Positions 10,724 to 22,585 of a stretch of DNA of 64,000 bases are shown one piece after another (positions within the stretch are counted from its first letter, which is position 1; each line of letters starts with the position of its first letter). A program made the position numbers and the translations under genes. A model generated the notes under the pieces. The model did no database searches. It was not told the DNA's origin and worked only from the letters and a program-made list of their open reading frames with translations. Source of the stretch: Deroplatys truncata (taxonomy: Eukaryota > Arthropoda > Insecta > Mantodea > Mantidae); NCBI GenBank assembly GCA_030765065.1, contig CM060990.1, positions 413,859,198 through 413,923,197 on the forward strand. The letters run 5' to 3'.

Positions 10724-10951
10724 GGACTTATTGTGTACTAATAATGACCCGTTTCGAAGGCGAGTGCAGGAATGAACCGAAGCAGCAATAGAGTCAATGC
10801 CCTTCTGTACTATAAAACGGTTCACTTTCTCAAACGATTGTCCCTGCTCTGTTCGTGTAATAACTGAGTAACAACCAGATGTTGGCGGTGCTACTTCTGT
10901 TGCAAATACTTTTCGGCGCTTGTTAGTAATAATGGAGAAAGTGTGCTCCAT
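10724..10951 (-). pseudogene. A1 ORF1 N-terminal fragment
   Basis: About 75 codons start at the MEHTFSI ATG (10,949-10,951) and run to LLVHNKS, where A2 begins. The matching C-terminal part is at 8,886-9,462, and the codons between, including all zinc knuckles, are gone. Confidence 0.75.
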
Positions 10952-11086
10952 AGCGAAATAAATCCTCCACCGTTGCAACCGTATCCCACCTCGGGCTCTG
11001 ACTTTCGGGGGTTACCCCGGCTTGTGTGAGTGGCCTATCTATACCTAGCTCACCCCAGGGTGTGATGATGATGATGATATGCGGTT

Positions 11087-11123
11087 TAAGGGCGCTAAAC
11101 TGCTGCGGTCATCAGCGCCCTTA
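11087..11123 (-). other. 3'-terminal hairpin of copy A3
   Basis: TAAGGGCGCT and AGCGCCCTTA form a perfect 10-bp stem around a 17-nt loop. Equivalent hairpins are at 9,497-9,533 (A2), 37,847-37,883 (A5) and 55,782-55,818 (A8), with a slightly altered one in A7 near 44,277. All lie about 10-20 bp inside the repeat tail. Confidence 0.7.
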
Positions 11124-11484
11124 CAATGAGTAAAATATAAGGTCACAATATAAAAGACAGGTAAAAAACCGCATAATTAAAAAACCGGACACAAACCCGC
11201 GATGTCAAAAAAGTTAAAAATAACAATAGAATAACAATAACAATAATAACAATAACAATAAAAACAATAACAATAATAATAATAACAATAAAAACAATAA
11301 TAACAATAACAAGAATAACACTAAAGATATCTAAAAAACCAACACACTAAAATCATGGTCACTAAAAGAATAAAACGTGTCAAGAACTGCAGAATGCAAG
11401 GAACATGAGCGCCTTATATCAGGGGAGAAGGGCCCCATTAAAACTAACAATATAAAAGCAAACAGCTAAAAGGCGCTCAGCGCA

Positions 11485-14400
11485 TCAAATGCGACGGCTA
11501 AAACCAATGTCAGTGATAAAACGTAAAAGACATTCTACAGCATGCGCGTCGTCTGCCAACACGTTGGCTAAGCCAACAGGCAGACCCACGCGAACGCGCA
11601 GTGGAGCTAAAACTTGACACTCGGTTAAAATGTGACGGACCGTTAAGGGCACGTCACACTGACCACACAGAGGTGCGGGATCACCACTTAACAGGTATCT
11701 ATGACTAAAAAGGCAATGTCCGATACGAAGGCGTGTTAAAAGTACCTCTTCCCGACGAGAAGCACGGGAAGAGGTAGCCCAGACTAGCGGAAGAGGTTTA
11801 ACCTCCCGCAACTTGTTCCCCCGGAGGGCCGTCCACTCATCGCGCCAGCGCGAGAGGATGCGGCGACGTAAAATGACACACGAATCTGACGAGGGAACAA
11901 CAGAAGTAAAAAATCTGGGTAATAAAATCGCCGATTTCGCAGCGGCGTCGGCCGACTCATTCCCTGAGATACCCACATGACCTGGAATCCACATAAAAGA
12001 GACGTTGATGCCAGAGGCACCCAGCGAATGGAGCAGGTCATGAATGCGCTGTACGAGGGGGTGGTAAGAGTACAGCGCGTTAATACTCTGAAGGGCACTC
12101 AGAGAGTCCGAACAAACAACACAACGCCGTAAAACATGCCGCTGAATGTATAAAACACATTGATAGATACTAAAAAGTTCGGCGGTATAAATCGAACATT
12201 GCCCGGGTAAACGAAAAGTAAAACTATGCGCACCTAAAACAAAGGCACATCCTACTCCAACATCAGTCTTAGACCCATCAGTATAAATAAAATTACAGTC
12301 TCCGAATGTTGCCTGAAGTTCTAAAAATGCGGATCTAAGGACTGAAGCAGGGGTCTCATTCTTCGGCATCGACGTTAGCCCAAAGTGGATGTGGGCCTCA
12401 GCGCGCGACCATGGAGGAAAGCGCGTTTCCCCTCGGGTAAGGGCCGGCGCTGGCGTAACGTCCAAATGCCGAAGTAGTTGTCGAAATCGAACCCCTGGAG
12501 GGAGCAATGCAGAGGAGCTAACAAAATATTGCCGGTCAAGCGAATCCTCGTAAAATACATCGAAGGACGGGTGGTTAGGCAAGCTTGAGAGTCGACAAGC
12601 ATAGCTGCACAAAAGCATCTCACGCCGGAAGGACAGCGGAGGCTCTGCAGCTTCTGCGTACAGACTGGGTACAGGGCTAGTTGGAAAGGCCCCTGTAGCG
12701 ACTCTATGCCACGATGGTGAATGGCATTCAATCGACGTAACACAGCTGGACGTGCCGACGAATAAACAATACACCCGTAATCAAGCTTGGATCGGACCAA
12801 AGAGCGATAAAGACGAAGAAGGACGGTCCGATCAGCTCCCCAGGATGTGCCACTTAAAACACGTAAAATATTAAGAGAACGGCCACACTTTGCTTTTAAA
12901 AAGGAAACGTGCGAGGTCCAACACAACTTCCTATCAAAAATCAACCCCAAAAATTTCGCCTCGTCTGCAAACGGAAGTATCCCTGGCCCAAGATGGAGAG
13001 AGGGCGGAGGGAAATACTTTCGGCGCCAGAAGTTGATGCAGACGGATTTCTCGGCGGAGAAATTAAAGCCGTTGGCGTTACTTCAGGAGTAGAGACGGTC
13101 GATACAGCTCTGGAGATGGCGTTCGAGTAGACAGGTCCGCCGTGAACTGCAATAAATAGCGAAATCGTCAACAAAAAGAGACGATGAAATGCCAGGTAGA
13201 ATACAATCAACAATGGGGTTGATAGCAATCGCAAAAAGTGTGACACTGAGTACAGAGCCCTGCGGTACTCCGCTCTCTTGAATAAAACGACGAGATAAAA
13301 CCGAGCCCACACGCACACGAAAGACGCGGTCCGTCATAAACTCCCGAAGAAATATGGGAAGACGACCGCGGATATTCCAATCGAGAAGTGTACGTAAAAT
13401 GCCGCCCCTCCAACAAGTGTCATAAGCTTTCTCCAGGTCAAAAAATACAGCCACGGTTTGACACTTTCTCAGAAATCCATTCATAATATGCGTCGACAAG
13501 GACACCAGATGGTCGACGGTAGAGCGATAGCGACGAAACCCGCACTGAGCGTTCGCTAGAAGTTTCTGAGACTCAAGCCACCATGTCAACCGCCCGTTGA
13601 TCATGCGCTCCATCACCTTGCAAATGCAACTGGTGAGGGAGATAGGGCGGCAGATGGAAGGTAGTTGGCGATCCTTCCCAGGCTTAAGTATAGGGACAAT
13701 GGTGGCTTCGCGCCAAACGGAAGGAAAAATGCCGTCTTGCCAAATACGGTTATAGACCTGTAAGAGAAAGAGTTTACTGTCGGCTGAAAGGTTCTTTAAC
13801 ATCAGAACATGAATGCCGTCCGGCCCAGGAGCGGAGTGCCGAGAGCAATGAAGAGCGTGCTCCAGCTCCCTCATTGTGAATAGTTCATTATAGCATTCAT
13901 CAGTAGCAGACCGAAAAGTATATGATGCGGAATCCAGCCGGTCTTTAATAGAGCGAAAGCTGGCGGAATAATGGTCGGAACTGGAAACCGCCTCAAAGGC
14001 AGCACCCAGTGTGTTAGCGATGGCAGCCGGATCCACTATGGTGGCATTAGAATCCTGAAGGCCAGAAACAGTACAATGTGACACTTTACCTGAGAAGCGA
14101 CGAAGTTTATCCCAAACAACGGATGAAGGCATAAAGCGATTAAAAGACTCGACAAAGCGAGCCCACGACGCCTTCTTTCTATCCTGAATAATGCGACGAG
14201 CCCTGGCACGCGATTGTTTAAAAGTCACCAAATTATCAAGTGTAGGGTGTCGCCGAAACACCCTAAGTGCAGTCCTACGGGCACGAACGGCGTCCCGACA
14301 ATCCTCGTTCCACCACGGAACAGGTGGCCGCCGAGGTTGGGAGGATGAACGGGGTATTGCGCGTTCGGCGGCAGAGAAAATAACAGACGCAAGGTGCTGC

Positions 14401-15173
14401 ACTAGTTGGTGAATGTCGGAGAAGGGCTGGTCGTCAAAATGCACGAGGCTGGAATACAAGCTCCAGTCGGCTTTTGCGAATATACAGGTAGCTACTCTGG
14501 AATGCTGTACGTGGTGCGACAGAAGAGAAACGATGCAGGGGTAATGGTCGCTGGAGTAGGTGTCAGCGACGACGTTCCACTGAAGACGACGTGCAAGCTG
14601 CAGTGAGCAAATTGCAAGGTCCAGGTGAGAGAAAGTACCAGAAGAATCAGAAATAAAAGTAGGTGCACCTGTATTGAGGATGGAAAGATTGAACTGATAA
14701 AAAATGTCGGAAAGAAGAGTTCCCCTCGCACAAGCCCTTGGCGAACCCCATAGTGGGTGATGGGCATTAAAATCTCCCAACAGAAGAAATGGTGTTGGGA
14801 GAGCGGACAGGAGAGATCGAATGTCCGCGGGAGCGAGGCGAGACGATGGAGGTGTATACACAGAACAAACAGAAAAGAAAAAACCGGGTAACTGCAGTCT
14901 AATGGCAACAGCTTGCAAGTCGGATGTAAGTGTGACAGGTGTAAAATGAACGTCGTTACGCACTAAGAACATGACACCTCCATGAGCAGGAGTACCCTCC
15001 TCCGGTTCAAGGTCGTAGCGAACCGGAGTATATCCTCGGAGATCAAAAGGATCGTGAGGGCGAAGCTTAGTCTCCTGCAAACATACGACCATAGGCGAAT
15101 GGGAACGCAATAAAAGTTGCAGTTCCGCCCTATGCGATCGTACACCACGTACATTCCAGGTCAGGATAGCCAT
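11485..15173 (-). pseudogene. A3 ORF2: endonuclease, reverse transcriptase, RNase H (broken)
   Basis: ORF2 starts with MAILTWNVRGVRSH and is open for 696 codons through the endonuclease (QETKLRPHDPFDLRGYTP, GDFNAHHPLWGS, SSDHYPC) and most of RT (APGPDGIHVLML, PISLTSCICKVMERMI, GVPQGSVLSVTLFAIAINP, FVDDFAIY). A TGA at 13,083-13,085 replaces the Trp of YAWSNANG. Past it the frame continues until a 1-nt deletion near 12,705. The last 400 codons, with a complete RNase H (FIYTDGSKTDVGVG, GHVGISGNESAD), are open in the shifted frame. Both lesions would stop production of a complete protein, so this copy cannot move by its own ORF2. Confidence 0.85.
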
Positions 15174-15199
15174 TAAGAATAGGGGGATAAACTTTCTGT

Positions 15200-16456
15200 T
15201 TAGAAGGGCGGCTTAAAATTACCTTTTGTTTAACCTTTGGGCTCGGGCTTTTTGTATGGAGTTGGGCAGACTCCATAGCTTCCTCGGAGGGAGGGCCCAC
15301 GCGCTCAGTGCCAGAAACCTATTCCAGCGCCGTGAGTCGGTTCTGGGTGGTGATGGGTGAAGGGTGCCGCTGAGCGCGGCTTGTCCCAGGACCATCCTGG
15401 GACAGCGACCTCCGAGGAGGATAAGGTGAACTTTTGTTACCGCGCGCACGCGGAGGGTCTTTCAAAAAATCTTCCCTACGAAGTTTCTGCTTGGGCTTCT
15501 TTTCAACGGCTTGCGACTTCATTGACTTGGGACCAGGTTTATACGGCTTGGTAACTGTAGCCTTAATAGACGGCCGGATGGTAGTGGCGGTTAATCCAGT
15601 CAAGGTCCAGGTCTGAGTTTCGGCATCTACTCGTGGTACTGGCGAGAAAACAACAGAACTAAATGTGCCAGATCGCAGGAGTGAAGGTTGCCGCGCATGG
15701 AAACGCCTCCGGGCTTCAGCGAAGGAGAGTTTTTCCTTTATCCGGATCTCCTGGATCGCCTTCTCGTCCAAATACCGCGGACAGTCGGCAAACGAAGCAG
15801 AATGTGACCCTTTACAATTAACGCAGACGGGGGCTGTTGAACAGGTATCTTCGTGTGAGGGCTGGCTACATGTTGCACAGATGTTAACGGCACTCTTACA
15901 GGAGACTTGCGTATGCCCAAAACGTTGGCATTTAAAACAACGCAGAGGTCTAGGAATATAAGGCCTCACAGAAATCCGTTCGTACCCTGCGGAAATGCTC
16001 GTGGGCAGATCGACGCCATCAAATGTAATAAACAGGGTACGAGTGGGTACCAACACGCCGTCGCGTTTGGCCTGCACTCGATGAACCGCTGTCACCCTCT
16101 GGTCTGCAAGATATTCCACCAGGCGTGGTGACAACGCCTCTACAAGAATTCAAGGTGCGGTGCTTCTCAACACGGATAGGATAACCGTGGAGAAGCGTGG
16201 CGCCCAACAAGGACTTACTTTGTGCCTCGGATTTGCTTTGAACTAGCAACGAACCATTACGAAGCCGAGTGCAGGAAAGAACCGGACCAGCAATTGAGTC
16301 AATGCCCTTCTGGATAATAAAAGGGTTCACCTTCTCGAACGATTGTCCCTCCTCTGTACGGGTAATCACTAAGTAACAACCAGCTGTTGGCGGTGCTACT
16401 TCTGTTACTAAAACTTTGCGGCGCTTGTTGTTAACAATGGAGAAAGGGTGCTCCAT
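15200..16456 (-). pseudogene. A3 ORF1: gag-like zinc-knuckle protein (broken)
   Basis: The start is MEHPFSIVNNKRRKV at 16,454-16,456. Three zinc knuckles are visible (CFKCQRFGHTQVSC, CATCSQPSHEDTC, CVNCKGSH). Compared with A5, about 30 bp are missing near 16,124, which shifts the frame between the N-terminal third and the knuckles. A TAG then truncates the end after RLTALE at about 15,319. The usual stop at the C terminus is also changed (TAG to CAG, near 15,200). This ORF1 is inactive. Confidence 0.8.
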
Positions 16457-17092
16457 AGCGAAAAAAATCCTCCACCATTGCAACCGTCTCCGACCTCGGG
16501 CTCTGACTTCCCGGGCGTTACCCCGGCTTGGGTGAGTGGCCTATCTATACCCAGCTCACCCCAGGGTCACACCTCCCAGAACATAGACAGAGGGACCCAA
16601 TCGCCGTCGGAAGCCAGCAGCTCATGCAATGGCCCCCCGCGGGACTGCAGTTGAACAGCGGATACGAACACAAACCCTACATGACGACCCCGGGTGGTGG
16701 GGATGACGCCATTACCCACTCACCCAGCTGCGCACGCGGTGCGCGGGTATCCGTCAGGCTGTGTCCACGGAGGATTTAAATAAAAGGATAAAAGAAACTA
16801 AAACTGTGTGGGCGTTTCGCACGCAAGGTAGGCCGGCGGGGAAGAAAAAGAGGTATGCGAATGTCGTGGTGCGAAATGGCCGGAAAGTGATAAGGGAAGA
16901 AAGAAACGATGGTGAGGTGCGGTATGGATGGAATGGAAAGAACGCACGAGAGCCTACCTTGGGTCCACCGGTCACTTGAAGAACCCACCTCGACCGGATG
17001 GGGGTGAGGGGATGAATATGGCGATGATTGGCTCGGGAACCCCCGGGTGCGCCAAAAACCCGTACTCACATAAGGTGAGCCCCTGAGGGGGC

Positions 17093-18053
17093 TAGTGAGT
17101 GTAAAATCGCGTTTACTTCACTTCTTTCAAACTGCTTAAAATTCATATAAATGGATGTATCACCTCATAATAAGCCTCTATATACCAAGAATAGTGAGTT
17201 TTTAAAAAGTCAAGAAAATCGATTTTCTAGCCCCTAGCGAGTGTAAAATCGCGTTTACTTTACTTCTTTCAAACTGCTTAAAAATCATATAAATGAATGT
17301 ATCACCTCATAATGAGCCTCTATATACCAAAAATACTGAGTATTCAAAAAGTTAAGAAAATCGATTTTTAGCCCCTAGCGAGTGTAAAATCGTGTTTACT
17401 TCACTTCTTTCAACCTGCTTAAAAATCATATAAATGGTTGTTTCACGTTATAATAAGCCTATATATACCAAGAATACTGAGTTCTTAAAAGGTCAAGAAA
17501 TTCGATTTTCTAGCTGCTAGTGAGTGTAAAATCGCGTTTACTTCACTTCTTTCAAACTGCTTAAAATTCATATAAATGGATGTATCACCTCATAATAAGC
17601 CTCTATATACCAAGAATACTGAGTTTTTAAAAAGTCAAGAAATTCGATTTTCTAGCCCCTAGTGAGTGTAAAATCGCGTTTACTTCACTTCTTTCAAACT
17701 GCTTAAAAATCATATAAATGAATGTATCACCTCATAATAAGCCTATATACCAAAAATACTGAGTATTCAAAAAGTCAAGAAAATCGATTTTCTAGCTGCT
17801 AGTGAGTGTAAAATCGCGTTTACTTCACTTCTTTCAAACTTCGAAGAAATCATATAAATGGTTGTTTCACGTCATAATAAGCCTATATATACCAAGAATA
17901 CTGAGTTTTTAAAAAGTCAAGAAATTCGATTTTCTAGCTGCTAGTGAGTGTAAAATCGCGTTTACTTCACTTCTTTCAAACTTCGAAAAAATCATATAAG
18001 TGGATGTTTCACGTCATAATAAGCCTTCATATACCAAAAATACTGAGTTTTTT
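17093..18053. repeat. Satellite array, about 142-bp unit, nearly seven copies
   Basis: Units begin with TAGYGAGTGTAAAATCG at 17,093, 17,235, 17,376, 17,518, 17,660, 17,800 and 17,942, giving lengths of 140-142 bp; the last is cut at about 18,053. Units are AT-rich and contain conserved CGATTTTCTAG ends. Two subtypes alternate in part: some have AACTGCTTAAA and others AACTTCGAAAAAAT near the middle. The array separates copy A3 from the Polinton. No coding frame is evident. Confidence 0.9.
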
Positions 18054-18733
18054 TCGTACTCACCTATAGGAGATAGAGGGTAGAGGTCATACGAACGTAA
18101 CACTTGAGAATTTTTATTCTGCAGTTGGTGTTACTCCTTAGAAAGGAAGTATCTGCTGATTCTATTTAATTCTTACATTTTACATAACACGTATGCACGG
18201 CACAACACAAAAACACTACACACGACACTCATAGTTTTAAATATTGCACTAGTGGGGGTGCAAGCTGAACCACTATTAACAACAGGTAGCAAGCGTTAGT
18301 TCTGCTCACTTTAGTATCGGAGAAAACAGTAAAAAAAAATCATTCTCATGTACAGCACTACGTGCAAAGACCGTGTGCTGATGTGTGTGTAAAACGAGCG
18401 TGAGAAACGGATGTTCGTCAGCGATAAAATCCTTTAAATGCAGTTTTATTGTCGATGGTAGGGATCGTGCAGTGGCGGATCGTGACTGCGATTACCATTT
18501 GACAATTTGTGGCGAAATAAGGCATTTAACTCGACGCGTATGCTGAAACTGCGGTTGCGATAAGCGAGCTTATAAAAACCCGGAGCCAAGAGCAACCGGC
18601 CGTAGTGAGAAACGGGAGCGATAGTGGATTTTTCTATAAAATCGTTCTATTTGACGAAAAATAGTTTAAAATAAACACAAAATAGCAGCAGCACTTTGCA
18701 GGGAAAGAGCGATCAGTGCATTCGGACGATAAG
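18054..18733 (+). other. Left end of the Polinton-like element: non-coding leader
   Basis: About 680 bp separate the satellite from the polymerase start codon. I find no gene, and no sequence that matches the right end in inverted orientation, so no terminal inverted repeat can be marked. The last 160 bp hold a good core promoter (TATA box at 18,571). The exact boundary of the element is not determined. Confidence 0.5.
18571..18577 (+). promoter_or_regulatory. TATA box of the polymerase promoter
   Basis: TATAAAA is followed by a GC-containing stretch (CCCGGAGCC). It lies about 160 bp upstream of the polymerase ATG at 18,734 with no other ATG frame of note between, so it is a plausible core promoter for the leftmost transcript. 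Confidence 0.5.
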
Positions 18734-21700
18734 ATGGAGCCGCAACCCGGGGGAAGTCGCGATGACACCTTGCAGCCTACGTTCGAAATTATAGGGCACA
18801 AGCAGAAGACGCTGCCAAGGCTTTTTTCCGGCTTTACAGAGTCTCAAATTACCGTAAACCCGGTCCCCAGAGATGTTAACCCGGAGCAATGGGTATCGCA
18901 TTTGTTTAACGATATTCTAAACTTTGCGATACAGAACCTGTTAGAAAACGAACCCGGATATTTAGGCATATCCATAACAGACGAAAAGGAGACGTCTAAA
19001 GCCTTCAACATGAGCGTGAGGCGCGTAGAGCAATTGAATGCGGATGTCATTGTTGGAAGCATCGAAAAAGTAATGCAAAGTAACCAACAATTCTTGCTAA
19101 GCGGGCCTCTTCATGTAACGTTTGTGTGGACCAAGGAGGTCTCGGGTTCGTGACACCAACCTTGCGATGCCTGTAGGGACAATAAGGGCATTGTCGAAAT
19201 AGCCAACAAAGACAACTTGTGTTTAGCAAGAGCCATTGTTGTAGTTAAAGCCAAAGTGGATCGCGACGTCAACTATAAAACGATGACGCGCTCCGACTAT
19301 CTGCAAAAATCGAAGGCCGTAGCCTTGTGTGCGAGCATCGGTCAAGGCCACGACAGCTGCACGATAGATGACGTCAGACGCTTTGACGCTGCGTTAAAGG
19401 GCTACGCTGTGACGGTGTTTGGCGATCATACGGGGAAGCACGTGCTGGACGCGTCGGATAAGAAATGCGATAAATACATCGACGTCATGCTCCACGCCGG
19501 GCACTTTAATGCTATCGTGAACCTTCACAAGTGCTTTAAATGCAAATGGTATTGCCGCCAGTGTCATCATCCCTCAGCACACAAAAAAGAATTTCTTAGG
19601 TGCGCCGTCAGGTGTGCTAAATGCCATCAGCAATGCGATGCGCGATTTGACGCCTACATACGCTGCGCCTAATGCAACAGAGATTTTAAGGGACCGACAT
19701 GCTTTGCAAACCACGCAAAGAAAGGCGTTGTTTACCCAAAGGCGCAGTCGGTGTGCGATGTAGAAAAGGTCTGCACGTCTTGCAATAAGCTGGTGAATGC
19801 GAGGCACAGAAAAACCGCGCACCAGTGCGGGGAAAAGTACTGCAATCATTGCAAGTCACACGTGAATTCTAGCCACATGTGCTATATGCAGCCGTATGCC
19901 ACAAAGAACAAAAGAAACCGGTACGTGTTTATGTTTATCGACTTTGAATGCACGCAAAACATTCCATATCTCGGCAAAAAGGACACATACGAGCATGTAC
20001 CTAACTTGTGCGTGTTGTACCAAGCCTGTTCGCTGTGCATCGACGAACGCCACAAGACGGCATACTGTACCGAATGCGGTTGCAAAGAATGGGTGTTTAT
20101 GGACGAGCCCGTGAAGCAGCTTTTCGAACACATCGCGCAGGCGAGGTTCGAAGCCTGGGACGTCTACGTCGTGGCGCATAACCTCAGAGCTTACGACGGG
20201 CAGTTTTTATTAAAGTACATGGTGGTGCAGTTAGACTGGGTGCCGGAGCTCATCATGAACGGGAGCAAGATCTACAGGATGAGGTACGGTGACGTCACAT
20301 TTCTAGACTAGCTGAACTTCATACCCATGCCACTCTCCCGCTTTTCCAAGACCTTCGGATTGAAGGAATGCAAAGGTTATTTCCCGTACCTGTTTAACAC
20401 GAAGGAAAACGAACAGTACGTGGGTTCGATTCCCGACAAAAGGCATTATTGTCCGGAGGGCATGTCGGCGGAGGGTCGAAAAGCCTTCGAGCAGTGGCAC
20501 GAAGAAAAGGCGTCCTCCGGGTACGTCTTCGACATGAGGGCGGAAATGGTGGCGTATTGCAAGATGGACGTATTTCTACTCAGCCAGGGAGTTTCCAAAT
20601 TCAGAAGGGAATTCTTGGACGAGAACGGAATAGACCCGTTCAGAGAATGCGTCACCATCGCGCAGGCGTGTATGTGCGTGTATAGAAAGCGCTTCATGCC
20701 GCATAAAAAAATTGCGCTCTTGCCAGCGGGCGGGTATCGACTAGCGGACCGGCAGTCTCGCGCCGCATGCATATGGCTATCTTGGCTAGAGATGCAAAAC
20801 CGCATCGTCATCCAGCACGCCATGCGAGGACGCGAAGTTAAAATCGTGGGGCACAAGGTGGACGGGTACAGAGAGGCTGAAAAAAACGCGTACTTTTTCC
20901 ACGGGTGCTTTTACCACGGCTGCAGGCGGTGCTTTCACAATCGCCATGCGGCGATATACAACTCGGGACACGAAACCATGACCTCCAGGTTAGAGAGCAC
21001 CGAGAGGGTCACGGCCAAGATCAAGGCCGCCGGCTACGCCGTGGTGGAAATGTGGGAGTGCGAGTTTAACGCCGCGATGAAGGCCAAACAGGACCTGGCG
21101 CGCCACGCAAGGGACTTTACGGTACCCGAACCCCTGAACCCCAGAGACGCCTTCTACGGAGGTCGCACCAACTGCACCAAGACGTACTGCGAGGCAAAGG
21201 GGGATAGCAAGATCTACTACTACGACGTATGCAGCCTGTACCCGTATGTGAACAAGACGAAACCCTACCCCGCGGGCCACCCCAAGATCCACGTGGATCG
21301 ATTCCCGCGCTTGGAAGACGTGGGGTGGGGGGGGGGGGGTGGGTTGGTGAAGTGCGAGGTTCTACCGCCGCAACACCTGTACCACACGGTGCTACCGGCG
21401 CGCATCGGCGGCAAGCTCATGTTCCCGCTATGCCGCGCTTGTGCGGAGGCGAAGAACCACGACGAGTGCCACCACGGAGAGCGCGAGAGGGCGTTGTCGG
21501 GTACCTGGGTGATCGACGAGATGAAGGTCGCCCTGGAGGAGGGGTACCGCCTCCTCCAGGTCCACGAGATCTGGGAGTACGACGTGGTGCGGCACGAACC
21601 GACCACCGGAGCCAAGGGTCTCTTCGAGGACTCCGTGAATCAGTTCTTGAAGATCAAGACCGAAGCCTCCGGCTGGCCCTCGGATTGCGACGACCCTGCC

Positions 21701-22528
21701 GCAAAGCAGCAGTACGTGGAGCAATTCTTCGAGCACGAAGGCGTCGCCCTGGATCCCCAGGCCATCGACACCAACCCCGGCAGGCGGGAGCTGGCCAAGC
21801 TGATGCTCAACAGTTTCTGGGGCAAACTCGGGCAGAGGGAAAACCTCCCCACGTGCGAGCTAGTGGACCGGTACGACCGCCTCCTGGAGCTGCTCAACGA
21901 CCCGGGCGTGGAAGTGCAGACCTACGTGCCCGTCACCGACCGGATCATGTACGCGGTGTGGAGGTACTGCGAGCAGTGCCGCAAGGTCAACTCCACCGCC
22001 AACCCCGTCCTGGCGGCCTACACCACGGCTCACGCGCGCCTGGTGCTCTACTCCTACCTGAAGTGGCTGGGAGAACGGGTCTGCGTCTTCGACACCGATT
22101 CCGTCGTCTTCGCCGCCGCTCCGGGTGACTGGACGCCGTTCGTTGGACGCCTCCTGGGGGACATGACGGACGAGCTGGAGAAGTACGGGCGGGGCTCTTA
22201 CATCGCCCGGTTCGCCTCCACGGGGCCCACGAGCTACTGCATGGAGATCGTTTGCCCCGAAACGGGCAAGACCTTCTCGGTGTGCAAGGTGAAGGGGATC
22301 ACGCTCAATTCGGGCAACCTGGAGCTGGTGAACGCCGAGGTGATTCGCGACACGGTGTTGAGGGACAACGACCGTGCGGTGAAGCTGACAGGCACGCAGA
22401 TTTCGCGGAAACCGTCTTGGACGGTCGTCACCGAACCCAGCTCGAAGACGTTTAGGATGGTGGTCAACAAGCGCGTTCTCGCCGGCGATCACGATTCCTA
22501 TCCCTACGTGTTCAAGAGGAACGCATAA
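18734..22528 (+). pseudogene. polB: Protein-primed DNA polymerase B (pPolB), three in-frame stops
   Basis: The product would replicate the element's linear DNA from a protein primer. All parts lie in one frame of about 1,265 codons. The ATG at 18,734 is preferred over an upstream GTG. A Cys-rich N-terminal region (CFKCKWYCRQC, CTSCNK) is followed by the 3'-5' exonuclease motifs FIDFECT (about 19,934), the N-x-x-x-YD region near 20,180 and YCKMDV near 20,555. Polymerase motifs follow: DVCSLYP (21,224), KLMLNSFWGK (21,797) and FDTDS (22,088). Stops are TGA at 19,151, TAA at 19,670 and TAG at 20,309, so all three lie upstream of the polymerase domain. From about 21.0 kb the coding sequence becomes strongly GC-rich, unlike its own first third. 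All catalytic motifs are still present. Confidence 0.9.
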
Positions 22529-22585
22529 ATAAGACGTCTAGAGCCGCGCCAAAGTCATTTCGAACCGGGCGTCCCTGAGGAGACG

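Larger units (their letters stand above)
8134..11061 (-). mobile_element. Non-LTR retrotransposon family A, copy A1 (split by B and A2)
   Basis: Copy A1 is a minus-strand family A element. Its ORF1 N terminus is at 10,724-10,951, its ORF1 C terminus at 8,886-9,462, its ORF2 N terminus at 8,144-8,870, and its ORF2 continues at 2,178 and below, beyond element B. A2 sits inside its ORF1 and about 490 bp of ORF1 are missing there. Only the first ~110 bp of its leader (10,952-11,061) remain before copy A3 begins. Confidence 0.75.
11062..17091 (-). mobile_element. Non-LTR retrotransposon family A, copy A3 (full-length structure)
   Basis: The copy is 6.0 kb and has every part: TCA-repeat tail (11,062), hairpin (11,087-11,123), a 3' untranslated region with an AACAAT-rich tract (11,219-11,320), ORF2, ORF1, leader and 5' terminus at 17,091. 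The flanks do not match each other: copy A1 leader lies on the left and satellite on the right. So no target duplication is visible, and one flank has probably been exchanged by recombination. Confidence 0.85.

Noticed and set aside
17093..18053. CRISPR-like array
   Set aside because: Units are contiguous with no variable spacers, the unit is about 142 bp, and the context is eukaryotic.
19151..20311. Reading the polymerase stops as recoded or as introns
   Set aside because: The three stops are different codons, the frame is continuous across each, and no splice signals bracket them. Other genes of the element carry similar lesions, so decay is the simpler explanation.
21326..21345. Run of G bases near 21,330 as a sequencing error or frameshift in the polymerase
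   Set aside because: The frame is the same before and after it, encoding a Gly-rich loop, so the run length is compatible with coding.
21229..22128. Long open frames overlapping the polymerase in other frames and on the minus strand (for example 21,860-22,492 minus)
   Set aside because: They exist because the polymerase end is very GC-rich and stop codons are rare there. Their translations are Arg/Pro/Gly-rich without motifs, while the polymerase frame has all catalytic boxes.
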